IMG/VR virus record: IMGVR_UViG_3300007735_000764
Coordinates: 1 to 58,889 of that record
DNA length: 58,889 bases
Reading direction: 5' to 3' (one strand)
Origin: a virus
Part shown: in pieces, positions 8,722 to 15,211 of the stretch
How the letters are laid out: each line of letters begins with the position of its first letter
Numbering within the stretch: the first letter of the stretch is position 1
Made by a program: the position numbers and the translations under genes
Notes under the pieces: model-generated
Database searches by the model: none
Seen by the model: only the letters and a program-made list of their open reading frames with translations
What the model was told of the DNA's origin: nothing

Positions 8722-8745
8722 AGAGAGAGAGAGAGAGAGAGAGAG
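8722..8745 (+). repeat. AG microsatellite, 12 units, at the ribosome-binding position
   Basis: Twelve uninterrupted AG dinucleotides end nine bases before the ATG at 8755 and merge into GGGAAA. The whole tract is Shine-Dalgarno-like. Long perfect dinucleotide repeats are rare in phage DNA and prone to slippage. Confidence 0.9.
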
Positions 8746-8754
8746 GGAAAACAA

Positions 8755-9054
8755 ATGACCGACAACATGACACTGGATCAAATGGTCGATGCACTCGGCA
8801 AGCTCAAAGCAAAGATTGCAATCCTGACGGATCAAGAGCGCGACCTAAAAACTAAGCTTTCGGCCTCGGGTTTGAAGGATATCCATGGCAAGCTTTTTTC
8901 GTGCTCGATTAGCTACGATATCGAAACCATGCGCTTCGACTCTGACAAGGTGAAGGCCTTGTTAACACCAGCGCAAATCATTGCCGTGACAAAAACCACA
9001 AAAAGCACGCGCGTCTCGATTAATCCACGCAAGCCTGCATCCGTCGCAAAGTAA
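8755..9054 (+). CDS. Hypothetical early protein, coiled-coil N-terminus
   Basis: 99 residues, first gene after the control region. Residues 1-40 form an amphipathic helix (MTLDQMVDALGKLKAKIAIL then DQERDLKTKL) and the C-terminal half is beta-rich and basic. Family not recognised. The start has the AG tract as ribosome-binding region. Translation is probably strong early after infection, inferred from its promoter-proximal place. Confidence 0.75.
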   Translation: MTDNMTLDQMVDALGKLKAKIAILTDQERDLKTKLSASGLKDIHGKLFSCSISYDIETMRFDSDKVKALLTPAQIIAVTKTTKSTRVSINPRKPASVAK

Positions 9055-9067
9055 GAGGGGGAGAATC

Positions 9068-9307
9068 ATGGACCATCGACCATTGCACACAATCGCCGCT
9101 GAAATATCCCGCGACTGGCGCAAGCCTTACTTTGGCGCCGTGCCATACCTTGACGCAATGCGGCAACTCAACTCAATTCATGGCGCATATTATCAGGACA
9201 GCGCAAAATCCATCGTTGCCTATTTTCTCGCAAACGCGGGGACATGGCGCGGGGATACCGCAAGACGCGTGAAGGCTGAATTGAAAGGCCTAATCGGTCT
9301 AAAATAA
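9068..9307 (+). CDS. Hypothetical early protein
   Basis: 79 residues, 13 bases after the previous gene, with GAGGGGGAG upstream of the ATG. It is helical and aromatic-rich (RDWRKPYFGAVPYLDAM), with a basic C-terminus. The first codons overlap two GGWCC-like heptamers, so the protein begins MDHRPL. No family is recognised. A strong hairpin follows its stop. Confidence 0.75.
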   Translation: MDHRPLHTIAAEISRDWRKPYFGAVPYLDAMRQLNSIHGAYYQDSAKSIVAYFLANAGTWRGDTARRVKAELKGLIGLK

Positions 9308-9324
9308 AATTGACAATTGACCAC

Positions 9325-9356
9325 AAGCCCGGGCACAATGCCCGGGCTTTCGTTGT
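9325..9356 (+). terminator. Hairpin between early genes, terminator-like
   Basis: Perfect 11-bp stem AAGCCCGGGCA / TGCCCGGGCTT (9325-9335 and 9339-9349) with a CAA loop, followed by a short T-rich stretch (TTCGTTGTTT). It is probably an attenuating terminator, since the following gene is in the same direction and has its own ribosome-binding site. Confidence 0.7.
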
Positions 9357-9379
9357 TTCCAAAAGAGAGGGATAGCACA

Positions 9380-10156
9380 ATGATCAGCACAGCACGGGAC
9401 ATGCTCAAAGCTTTGAAGGGTTCAACGCCGCGTTATACCGGCGTCATTCTTTATGAGGGGCGAAGCGCCATTGACGGCGGCCCTATCGTCGTTATCGCGA
9501 ACCGAATCGCGCACGCGTCCGGTAATGAAAAGACCGGGGCCATGGTCCAGACGTTTATCATCCGTCAGGACGTGAGGCCTTTAGAAGCCTTGGCGACAGG
9601 ACTCGACAAGAGCATTTGCGGGACCTGTATTCATAGACCGGCAAACGGCGGGACCTGCTATGTGAATGTGGGAAGATCTGTCGAATCCGTTTATGGGGCA
9701 TACACGCGGGGACGATACGCGCGACCCGGTAAAGATTACGACGCGAACATCCTGCCCGATTTATTTGAGGGGTCTTTATTCCGTCTCGGGACATATGGCG
9801 ATCCGGCGGCTGCGCCTTTCCGGATTTGGGCCAATGCCACAGCAAAAGTCAAAGCACGCACAGGCTATACGCACCAATGGAAACGCAAGGCCTTTGAGGC
9901 TTTCAAATCCATATGCATGGCATCCGTCGACTCGCCGCGTGATCTGGCGCTGGCGCGTGCCATGGGGTGGCGATCCTTTCGAGTCCGGGCTAAGGACGCT
10001 GAGACCATCGAGGGCGAGGTGATTTGCCCAGCATCAAAAGAGGCAGGACAGAAAACTACCTGCGAAGCTTGCAAGGCCTGTGGGGGTCTATCGGCCAAAG
10101 CACGCGCGGACATTGTGATCATGGCACATGGTCCGACAGGCGGGCGGTTCCAATGA
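9380..10156 (+). CDS. Conserved Cys-containing phage/plasmid protein (DUF7227-like)
   Basis: 258 residues from the ATG at 9380, chosen for AGAGAGGGA upstream and because a longer frame would run through the 9325-9356 hairpin. The core CGTCIHRPANGGTCYVNVG, then AYTRGRYAR and LRLGTYGDPAAAPF, is a conserved pattern I recall from proteobacterial plasmid and phage proteins (DUF7227, from memory). The C-terminus has a zinc-like cluster (C-x11-C-x2-C-x2-C around TTCEACKACGG). Function unknown; association with replication regions of mobile elements is an inference. The stop overlaps the next start. Confidence 0.8.
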   Translation: MISTARDMLKALKGSTPRYTGVILYEGRSAIDGGPIVVIANRIAHASGNEKTGAMVQTFIIRQDVRPLEALATGLDKSICGTCIHRPANGGTCYVNVGRSVESVYGAYTRGRYARPGKDYDANILPDLFEGSLFRLGTYGDPAAAPFRIWANATAKVKARTGYTHQWKRKAFEAFKSICMASVDSPRDLALARAMGWRSFRVRAKDAETIEGEVICPASKEAGQKTTCEACKACGGLSAKARADIVIMAHGPTGGRFQ

Positions 10157-10446
10157 TCATCCCCGGCGAAAGCAAACCCGTGGCCGTGCGTAATGAAATT
10201 AGAACCCGAAAAACCGCCCTGCGGAAAGTCATTAGCTCCCGGCCGTTTGGCCGGGGCTTCTCGGACTATCGCGCGGGCAAACCTTTCGACCCTGACGCCT
10301 TCAGATTCACGAATGAACAGTGGGCATATGAACGCGGCCGCATGTTCGCGGCATGGTATGCCGGCGCCTTGCGAATCAATCGGCGCCTATCCCATGACGC
10401 ACAGCATGCGGCATCCGAGGCCTTGCGAATCGGCGCGATGATCTGA
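10153..10446 (+). CDS. Hypothetical early protein
   Basis: 97 residues, start ATG overlapping the upstream TGA (ATGA). Basic N-terminus (RNEIRTRKTALRKVI), then RPFGRGFSDYRAGKPFDPD and an aromatic helix NEQWAYERGRMFAAWYAG. Small proteins with the F-x-x-x-QWAYERGR pattern are common in alphaproteobacterial phages, but I know no function. It is the last gene before the terminator at 10547. Confidence 0.75.
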   Translation: MIIPGESKPVAVRNEIRTRKTALRKVISSRPFGRGFSDYRAGKPFDPDAFRFTNEQWAYERGRMFAAWYAGALRINRRLSHDAQHAASEALRIGAMI

Positions 10447-10546
10447 TACCGTCAGACCTATCGAAACAATAGGACGCAACACCGCCAGGCCTGCACCAGG
10501 CGACTCGGCTTCCGACCTTTCGATTCTCTCCACTGTTCAAACTCAG

Positions 10547-10579
10547 CCCCGCCTGGCCTTCGCCTGGCGGGGTTTTTCT
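10547..10579 (+). terminator. Rho-independent terminator of the early block
   Basis: Stem CCCCGCC (10547-10553) with GGCGGGG (10566-10572), a T-T mismatch, an inner GGC/GCC pairing and a CTTC loop, followed by five T (10573-10577) and CTT. It ends transcription of the 8755-10446 block just before the convergent minus-strand genes. Confidence 0.85.
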
Positions 10580-10595
10580 TTGCCGGCCGGCCGGT

Positions 10596-10751
10596 GGATC
10601 TATCGACCCAGCGGATCTATCGAATCCATCGATGCCGGCGGATCTATCGACTGGCGGATCTGTCGAACCTGTCGAGAGGCGAACAAATCAAGGGCCGTGG
10701 TCCACGGTCCATCGAACGGCAGCACCAGATCTGGATCTGTCGAACCTGTCG
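10596..10751. repeat. TCGA-core short repeat cluster
   Basis: GGATCTATCGA occurs at 10596, 10613 and 10640, with the variant GGATCTGTCGA at 10656 and 10733, often followed by ACCTGTCGA. The cluster overlaps the 3' end of the nuclease gene at 10600-11091 and encodes its repetitive C-terminal tail. The same variant occurs at 15726 and, degenerate, at 15805. Confidence 0.85.
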
Positions 10752-11091
10752 AATCGGTCGATAGACCGGACGTTTTGTCACCTGAATAAATATAAAGGAC
10801 CTCGGCCCGAGGGTGGCTGACCAAGTTCCACACGTTTGCAATAATGCAAGAACGCCTTGTAATGTATGCAATTTGGCAAGGACGCCACAGGTCATTCGTT
10901 TTGTAGGCCTTTGTTCTGCATACCTTCAACTCACACCACACTTCAAAGGCCTGTTGCTGGCCTTCCGGAGGCCACAGGAAGGCTCCGTTTACATCTGGCA
11001 CCCCCGCTCCCACCCAAGCTTCGATCCTCTGCCAGTCCACCTGTGGCAGTTTGCGCTTGAGGTATTTAAATACCGCTGCCTCGGTGTTCAC
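10600..11091 (-). CDS. VRR-NUC-like PD-(D/E)xK nuclease
   Basis: 163 residues, with the ATG overlapping the terS stop (ATGA). The N-terminal 90 residues fit the VRR-NUC fold: an initial helix (EAAVFKYLKRKLP), GAGVPDVNG supplying the Asp, CELKV supplying Glu and Lys, and QIAY. VRR-NUC nucleases act on structured or nicked DNA. From about residue 110 the protein is repeat-derived and rich in S-T-D and R-Q, because the TCGA-core repeat runs through the frame. A role at packaging or recombination is inferred from coupling to terS. Confidence 0.7.
   Translation of the reverse strand: MNTEAAVFKYLKRKLPQVDWQRIEAWVGAGVPDVNGAFLWPPEGQQQAFEVWCELKVCRTKAYKTNDLWRPCQIAYITRRSCIIANVWNLVSHPRAEVLYIYSGDKTSGLSTDSTGSTDPDLVLPFDGPWTTALDLFASRQVRQIRQSIDPPASMDSIDPLGR
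10690..10710. repeat. GGWCC heptamer repeat array (three units)
   Basis: Consecutive units AAGGGCC, GTGGTCC and ACGGTCC start at 10690, 10697 and 10704, embedded in the TCGA-core cluster. A second, more degenerate array (AAGGACC, TCGGCCC, GAGGGTG) starts at 10795. Both lie within the coding sequence of the VRR-NUC-like gene. Confidence 0.75.
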
Positions 11092-11684
11092 TCGTCCAGC
11101 TCCGCAAAGATAGCCTCTTGCTGCGGATCGGAAACGAACGCATCGATGTCGTCCTCGCTCCTCGGTCCTCGGATCATGTCGATGGTGGGCGCTGTCGCGT
11201 TTGCAAGAATGGGAAACTCGGTTTGCAGTTTTGCAATCTCGGCTAGGACTTCCTCGCGAGACATCTGGTCAATCTTTCCGACCAAGATCTCCTGCCGAGT
11301 GACGTATAAACCTGCTGCGGCGCCGCGCGCTTTCTCGGCTGAGACAGCAGCCGGAAAATTACCCTTTTCAAATGCGGCGTCTCGGATCCGGGCAAGCTGT
11401 CGAACGTGGTTGTCGAAAGTGACCTCATACTTTTTCGATAGCTCCTCTTTTATTTCGGCGATCCGGGCGAGGATCTGGGGATAGTCTCGGCCATTCAGAA
11501 AACGAGACCCCGCCCAAGAGGCGGCACTGTCCGAGTATCCGGCAAGCTTTGCTGCCTCGGTCCTCGTCACGTCCTCGGTTGCGTAAATGCGGCAGAATTT
11601 CTCCTGCTTTTCAGTCAGACCCTTGGTCTTGGGGTTCACAAGGATATCAAGCTTGGGCTTGTGCGTGGTTTTGGCTCGCGCCAC
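11088..11684 (-). CDS. terS: Terminase small subunit
   Basis: 198 residues. The N-terminal helix-turn-helix region LTEKQEKFCRIYATEDVTRT then AAKLAGYSD is the Terminase_2-type small-subunit signature, which recognises the packaging site on phage DNA. A long helical segment follows (residues about 75-130), then an acidic tail (PRSEDDIDAFVSDPQQEA) probably contacting TerL. The gene is the first of the minus-strand transcript and is separated from terL by about 5 kb containing the early block and two HNH genes. Confidence 0.88.
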   Translation of the reverse strand: MARAKTTHKPKLDILVNPKTKGLTEKQEKFCRIYATEDVTRTEAAKLAGYSDSAASWAGSRFLNGRDYPQILARIAEIKEELSKKYEVTFDNHVRQLARIRDAAFEKGNFPAAVSAEKARGAAAGLYVTRQEILVGKIDQMSREEVLAEIAKLQTEFPILANATAPTIDMIRGPRSEDDIDAFVSDPQQEAIFAELDE

Positions 11685-11774
11685 GGGGCAACCTCCATTG
11701 GTTGATCGATGTCGCAGTATAACACGGCATCAGTTCTGCTCTAAAGGACACCAACTTATCATAGATTGTAAACT

Positions 11775-11975
11775 TTATACCAGCTAAGTGCTTGAATCTA
11801 GATACTTATCAAAATATCGGGGGTACTTTCAGAATTAGGGTCTTCGCTGCATTAGGCAAATTTTATACGTAGTTTTACGTATGTGATTTGAGGGGGGTCG
11901 GGCCGGAAACCCCGTATTTGAAACAACCCCCTATAATTTGATAACTATTTAGAAACAAGGACTTAGCTGGTATAA
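11775..11975. promoter_or_regulatory. Outward-facing 15-bp inverted repeat pair
   Basis: The 15-mer TTATACCAGCTAAGT (11775-11789) is the exact reverse complement of ACTTAGCTGGTATAA (11961-11975). Each copy is followed, in its own outward direction, by an A/G-G-T-T-T segment, so both strands carry ACTTAGCTGGTATAA ahead of the gene they face. This suits a shared regulator site or phage-specific promoter for both operons. Confidence 0.6.
11865..11882. promoter_or_regulatory. Operator-like palindrome
   Basis: ATACGTA and TACGTAT form perfect 7-bp arms around GTTT, at the middle of the divergent control region. A dimeric repressor or activator site is plausible; no candidate protein can be linked from sequence. 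Confidence 0.5.
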
Positions 11976-12102
11976 GTTTTGATAACCTCGTTTCCTTTAG
12001 ACAAGCTCCATGGTCCAAGGACCCCGTATAACCCCCAACACCCCGTTGACGAATACCAAATAACCGTATATCAGCATGAAACCGCAACAAAACAGGTGTT
12101 CC

Positions 12103-12354
12103 ATGGACCACATCAAGATTGAAAAGAACGTCCCGCTCCCGGATGGGGTCACTGCCTATCGTCGTTATGACTGGGGCAAGCTTTCCATTGGCGACAGTTT
12201 CGTAGTCGATGGATGGTCGGAACGGCTCCGCATCCGCAGTTCCTTCATCCGTTACCGCGACAGCAAGAAGTGCCACTTCCCGCCACGCACTGTCATGGTC
12301 AGCCGGAACATCGGCAACGACCAGTACCGGTTCTGGATCATGCAGAACACTTGA
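12103..12354 (+). CDS. Hypothetical protein, first gene of accessory operon
   Basis: 83 residues from the ATG at 12103 (AGGTG six bases upstream); an in-frame ATG at 12076 lacks a ribosome-binding site. The protein has a short basic N-terminus, then GKLSIGDSFVVDG and a basic stretch RLRIRSSFIRYRDSKKCHF before VSRNIGNDQYRFWIM. The pattern suggests a small beta-barrel, possibly nucleic-acid binding. Family not recognised. Confidence 0.7.
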   Translation: MDHIKIEKNVPLPDGVTAYRRYDWGKLSIGDSFVVDGWSERLRIRSSFIRYRDSKKCHFPPRTVMVSRNIGNDQYRFWIMQNT

Positions 12355-12441
12355 CCCAAAACGGGCCGTGGACGGTTGACAGTGTAAATAGAACCGTGCC
12401 ACGGTCTCCCGGCGTTACCGAGAAACCCTTGTTCGTTGAAA

Positions 12442-12456
12442 GGACCAAGGACCATG
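12442..12456. repeat. GGWCC heptamers at a ribosome-binding site
   Basis: GGACCAAGGACCATG contains two 7-bp units and runs into the start codon at 12454. It provides the AAGGA-type ribosome-binding bases of that gene. The same arrangement recurs at 13693-13707 before the start at 13705. Confidence 0.7.
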
Positions 12457-12663
12457 AACAATGCCGACCGCGCCGACATGGCACATGCCGCCCTGATCCG
12501 TTTCATGACGGACACGGGGCAGACCGAAACCGAGGAGGCCTTGCAGGACCTGATCACCGATCTCTTGCATCTTGCTAACGAGCGCAAGCTTAACGTCCTA
12601 GACATCCTGCAACGCGCCACGCTCGTCTTCTGCGACGAGGCTTCTGAAGAGGAGACTGCCTGA
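12454..12663 (+). CDS. Hypothetical small acidic protein
   Basis: 69 residues, wholly helical (MAHAALIRFMTDTGQTETEE, then DLITDLLHLANERKLNVLDI) with an acidic C-terminus. The start at 12454 is chosen for AAAGGA nine bases upstream; an upstream in-frame ATG at 12436 is poorer. The stop overlaps the next ATG by one base. Function unknown. Confidence 0.7.
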   Translation: MNNADRADMAHAALIRFMTDTGQTETEEALQDLITDLLHLANERKLNVLDILQRATLVFCDEASEEETA

Positions 12664-12818
12664 TGCCCGTCATTCTTGGATACGAGGAAGACGCTGGGTT
12701 TTACTTGTTGGACCGCTGGGGCACGCCTCTGTCTGCGTGCTGGTTTGCGACCATCGAAGACGTAATCGAATACTGCAACGAACAAGGCTTTGACCTGTTT
12801 GAACGTGAGGAGGACTGA
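12663..12818 (+). CDS. Hypothetical 51-residue protein
   Basis: A short gene coupled to its neighbour (TGATG) and followed four bases later by the next start. The sequence begins MPVILGYEEDAGFYLLDRWG, then an Ala-Cys-Trp strand and an acidic helix ending in EREED. No family is recognised. Tight packing and an AAGAGGAG-like site upstream support it as real. Confidence 0.65.
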   Translation: MPVILGYEEDAGFYLLDRWGTPLSACWFATIEDVIEYCNEQGFDLFEREED

Positions 12819-12821
12819 CCA

Positions 12822-13082
12822 ATGACCGAGATCGAAACCCGCTGGACCAACGAAGCCACCCGCGCCTTGGTGGGCCGCAAGATCGTCAAGGTCCAATACC
12901 TTGGCAAGAAGGACTGCGAGAACATGGGCTGGGACGATTCGGGCATCGCCCTGATCCTCGACAATGGCAACACCGTGATCGTGCAACAGGACGACGAGGG
13001 CAATGGTCCGGGGGCCTTGCTGATCCTATCGAAGACCACGGAAGTGATCCTGCCGACTCTCTATGTGGGGAGCGTGTCATGA
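12822..13082 (+). CDS. Hypothetical protein
   Basis: 86 residues, start preceded by GAGGAGGAC. It is beta-rich, with VGRKIVKVQYLGKKDCENMG and GIALILDNGNTVIVQQDDEG, a pattern of small phage beta-sandwich proteins. It overlaps the next gene by four bases. Function unknown. Confidence 0.72.
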   Translation: MTEIETRWTNEATRALVGRKIVKVQYLGKKDCENMGWDDSGIALILDNGNTVIVQQDDEGNGPGALLILSKTTEVILPTLYVGSVS

Positions 13083-13297
13083 AACCGGGAGACCGCGTCT
13101 GCTTTGCCCGCCACTTCCTCCGCAACACCATGCAGTACACGGGCGATGTCCCGTTCGCTGTGGGCACTGTCGAAGAGATCAACGACTATGGCGATTACTC
13201 GATTGTGCGGGTGAAGTGGGACAACCTGTCGGGCCACAAGTCCGTCAACATGAACAACCTGATCCTCGCGGATCGTAAGCATCTGGAGAAAGTCTGA
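13079..13297 (+). CDS. Hypothetical KOW-like small protein
   Basis: 72 residues beginning KPGDRVCFARHFLRNT, with a later strand pattern GTVEEINDYGDYSIVRVKWD that looks like an SH3 or KOW-type small barrel. The start overlaps the preceding TGA and the stop overlaps the next ATG. A nucleic-acid or ribosome contact is conceivable but not shown. Confidence 0.7.
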   Translation: MKPGDRVCFARHFLRNTMQYTGDVPFAVGTVEEINDYGDYSIVRVKWDNLSGHKSVNMNNLILADRKHLEKV

Positions 13298-13500
13298 TGA
13301 AGGTCTTCAAGGTTTGCACCCGATGCGGATCGGATCGCATCTCTGCCCAGATCTCGGATGCCACGGCCATCTGGGACTACGACATGCAGGAATGGATCAT
13401 CAGCGAAGATGTGGTCGAACGATCACCTGCCTACTGCGCGGAATGTGACGACGATTGCGAAGTCCTCAACACCGTGGATGCACCCAATGACAAGACTTAA
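13297..13500 (+). CDS. Small zinc-ribbon protein
   Basis: 67 residues with two CxxC knuckles: CTRCG (residues 7-11) and YCAEC (about 46-50), the spacing of a zinc ribbon. The middle is acidic and Trp-containing. Such small zinc ribbons in phage accessory operons may modulate host proteins or bind nucleic acids; the target is unknown. It overlaps the next gene by 14 bases. Confidence 0.75.
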   Translation: MKVFKVCTRCGSDRISAQISDATAIWDYDMQEWIISEDVVERSPAYCAECDDDCEVLNTVDAPNDKT

Positions 13501-13702
13501 TCTGCAACCCACCCTCGGCAAAACTGTCGAGCATTGGCTCGGCACCGAACGGCATGAGACGGACATGGTCTTGGAGATCATGGAAGAGCTGGCCCGCGAT
13601 CAGGAGATCGATCTGGAAGAGGCCTCGACGGCCCAGATCCGCAAGCTTGCAGACGAGGCCTTCCGCTGGTGCGAAGACGAACATTGGTTCAAGGACCGTT
13701 GA
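13487..13702 (+). CDS. Hypothetical acidic helical protein
   Basis: 71 residues from the ATG at 13487 inside the end of the zinc-ribbon gene. Mostly helical and acidic (MVLEIMEELARDQEIDLEEA), ending EAFRWCEDEHWFKDR. No family recognised. The 3' end runs into a degenerate GGWCC heptamer pair at 13693. Confidence 0.68.
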   Translation: MTRLNLQPTLGKTVEHWLGTERHETDMVLEIMEELARDQEIDLEEASTAQIRKLADEAFRWCEDEHWFKDR

Positions 13703-13704
13703 CC

Positions 13705-13911
13705 ATGAACAACGATCAACGCAGCAAGCACGCCTTCTTCACTGCCGTGCAACGCATGGAGCGTGAGTCGAAGGGCCGTCGAGAGCACGACATCGAACAC
13801 CGCAAGCGATGGCTATTGAAGAGCATGACGGGCGGGTTCGGGAGGCACCAAGGCTCGCGGCCCAAGACGGTCACACTGGCGAAGCTATCGATCTTAGAGG
13901 ACAAGGAATGA
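13705..13911 (+). CDS. Hypothetical basic protein
   Basis: 68 residues, start at 13705 after a short AAGGACCGTTGACC leader. Basic helix-rich protein (KHAFFTAVQRMERESKGRRE, then RKRWLLKSMTGGFGRH). It ends in the overlap with the first cassette gene (ATGA). Nucleic-acid binding is possible on charge alone. Confidence 0.68.
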   Translation: MNNDQRSKHAFFTAVQRMERESKGRREHDIEHRKRWLLKSMTGGFGRHQGSRPKTVTLAKLSILEDKE

Positions 13912-14159
13912 GTGACAACCTCACAAAGCAAATCACAACTATGATTGAGATAATAACAGCGCAAAGCAGTGCAACGCCAATTGAAAAGTCAGTGATTGGC
14001 TTACTTTCTGATTGCCGTCACGAAGTAGATTTGGCGAACGCCGAAATAGAGCGGCTGCGCGATGCGCTGCGTGACATTATCGCAATTCCAAACAGCGAAG
14101 CTGCACAAGGAATTATGAAGGTGATTGCCCGCGCCGCGCTTGGGGAGGACAAGAAATGA
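13908..14159 (+). CDS. Cassette-array protein 1 (IERLR / ARAALGE family)
   Basis: 83 residues: variable N-terminus, then a helix with AEIERLRDALRDI and the shared tail ARAALGEDKK. The 17-mer GAAATAGAGCGGCTGCG at 14043-14059 and the 3' block at 14127-14159 recur almost unchanged in later genes. The tail block also contains the ribosome-binding site and overlapping start of the next gene. Function unknown; a coiled-coil is likely. Confidence 0.75.
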   Translation: MSDNLTKQITTMIEIITAQSSATPIEKSVIGLLSDCRHEVDLANAEIERLRDALRDIIAIPNSEAAQGIMKVIARAALGEDKK

Positions 14160-14434
14160 TAGACATTGTTGAACGGCTGCGGGTTTTTATCCGCTTTGAG
14201 CATCCAAAGAATTACGAAACGCACATCGTATGGCAAGCCGCCGACGAAATAGAGCGGCTGCGTGCTGCGCTGCGGGAAATAGCAAAGACAGACGTTCAAA
14301 CATGGGCAAAGGCCGCGCTTGAAAAACGCGATTGGGCAATTGTGGAGCGTATTTCCGAAGTCGATCAGCAGGGCATCGCTTGCCGTGCTTTGGCAGAAGT
14401 AGGAGCCCGCGCCGCGCTTGGGGAGAAAGAGTGA
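14156..14434 (+). CDS. Cassette-array protein 2
   Basis: 92 residues starting MIDIVERLRVFIRFEH, a head shared with cassette protein 6 (MTDIVERVRALL). It carries ADEIERLRAALREI in the middle and the tail ARAALGEKE. ATGA overlap with the upstream gene. Probably helical throughout; no known function. Confidence 0.75.
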   Translation: MIDIVERLRVFIRFEHPKNYETHIVWQAADEIERLRAALREIAKTDVQTWAKAALEKRDWAIVERISEVDQQGIACRALAEVGARAALGEKE

Positions 14435-14670
14435 TGACTGATTATGATCTAAGCATCCACAGCAACCCCGATGCTATGGCGTGGGCGAAGTTTTTTGTTG
14501 AAACAACAAAAGATTGGGACCGGGATTTATTCCGTGATGAAGAACTGATGGTGTCGTGGTTCGCAAACGCCATGATGGCAATGCACGATCATTTGATGGG
14601 TGGCCCTATTAATGGGGATCACGCGCAATGGCTGCTAGACCGCGCCGCGCTTGGGGAGGGGAAGGAATGA
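14434..14670 (+). CDS. Cassette-array protein 3
   Basis: 78 residues with a different body (HSNPDAMAWAKFFVETTKDW, then MVSWFANAMMAMHDHLMGG). It lacks the IERLR helix but ends with the array tail DRAALGEGKE. The body resembles small phage proteins described by the pattern PDAxAWAxxFxET, but no function is known. TGATG junction with the previous gene. It shows that the tail module can be attached to an unrelated head. Confidence 0.75.
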   Translation: MTDYDLSIHSNPDAMAWAKFFVETTKDWDRDLFRDEELMVSWFANAMMAMHDHLMGGPINGDHAQWLLDRAALGEGKE

Positions 14671-14927
14671 GTGATATAGCAACATCACTGATTAGTGATG
14701 AAGAACGCGAATATCTGATTTTGAAGAACCGCGCCAATACAGCGGCGGATGACGGAACATATGAATGGGCGCTTAACGAAATAGAGCGGCTGCGTGAGGC
14801 GCTGTGTGACTGCCATCATGTTCTGCATAAACTGATGGCTATCGTCCCCGGAAACGATGCGGCTGTTGATGAAATGGCAAAGGTAATGAAAAAGGCCCGC
14901 GCCGCACTTGGGGAGGGGAAGGAATGA
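14667..14927 (+). CDS. Cassette-array protein 4
   Basis: 86 residues; unique N-terminus (SDIATSLISDEEREYLILK), NEIERLREALCDCHHVLH helix, then ARAALGEGKE. Overlaps its neighbours by four bases on each side. Function unknown. Confidence 0.75.
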   Translation: MSDIATSLISDEEREYLILKNRANTAADDGTYEWALNEIERLREALCDCHHVLHKLMAIVPGNDAAVDEMAKVMKKARAALGEGKE

Positions 14928-15211
14928 GGGACATGATGGACTATTACGAGGAACTGGTCGCTGAAAACGACAGGCTGAAGGCTGTCCTCGATATCAAGGA
15001 ACGGGAATTAAAGGCGGCGCGGAAGGTTGTCTACGAGGCATACTGGCACTTGGCCTATCAGTGGCAGTCGCACCTGTTTGAGGCTCCTCCGACGAAGCCG
15101 TGGCACGTGGACATGTCGGTCTTTGCCCCGGAGGTTTATCCGATGATGACAAAGTCGGAGCAGGAACTGTTCAACGCCTTGAAGGTCTATGAGGGGGCAA
15201 TGAAGTCATGA
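14924..15211 (+). CDS. Hypothetical coiled-coil protein within the cassette array
   Basis: 95 residues. A long N-terminal coiled coil (YYEELVAENDRLKAVLDIKE, then RELKAARKVVYEAYWHLAYQ) precedes a Pro/aromatic segment (FEAPPTKPWHVDM). This is the only gene of the array without the R-A-A-L-G-E tail, ending GAMKS. It keeps the ATGA coupling on both sides. Confidence 0.72.
   Translation: MRDMMDYYEELVAENDRLKAVLDIKERELKAARKVVYEAYWHLAYQWQSHLFEAPPTKPWHVDMSVFAPEVYPMMTKSEQELFNALKVYEGAMKS

Larger units (their letters stand above)
8314..8754. promoter_or_regulatory. Divergent control region of the early plus-strand block
   Basis: A 441-bp non-coding stretch between the HNH gene (minus) and the first early gene (plus). 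It contains three GANTC sites within 47 bp (8489, 8497, 8531); two perfect palindromes, ATCGGCCGAT at 8442-8451 and CATGCCGGCATG at 8556-8567; a 7-bp inverted repeat enclosing an AT-rich core (8586-8614); a promoter-like pair at 8656-8684; and an AG microsatellite at 8722-8745. A direct repeat CGTTCGATTCTCG begins near 8485 and 8527. No gene longer than about 60 codons in it is convincing. Confidence 0.65.
11685..12102. promoter_or_regulatory. Divergent control region between terS and the accessory operon
   Basis: A 418-bp AT-rich stretch with no credible gene, dividing minus-strand terS from the plus-strand operon. It holds a 15-bp inverted repeat pair (11775-11789, 11961-11975), a palindrome (11865-11882), several TTTGATAA-like elements (near 11806, 11936 and 11978), one GANTC site (11794) and a GGWCC heptamer pair at 12010-12023. 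A weak promoter pair TTGACG (12046) and TATATC (12067), with only 15-bp spacing, lies before the first gene. Confidence 0.65.

Noticed and set aside
12393-12405. Palindrome ACCGTG-C-CACGGT before the 12454 gene
   Set aside because: Short, overlaps a GGWCC-like heptamer context, and not linked to a convincing promoter.
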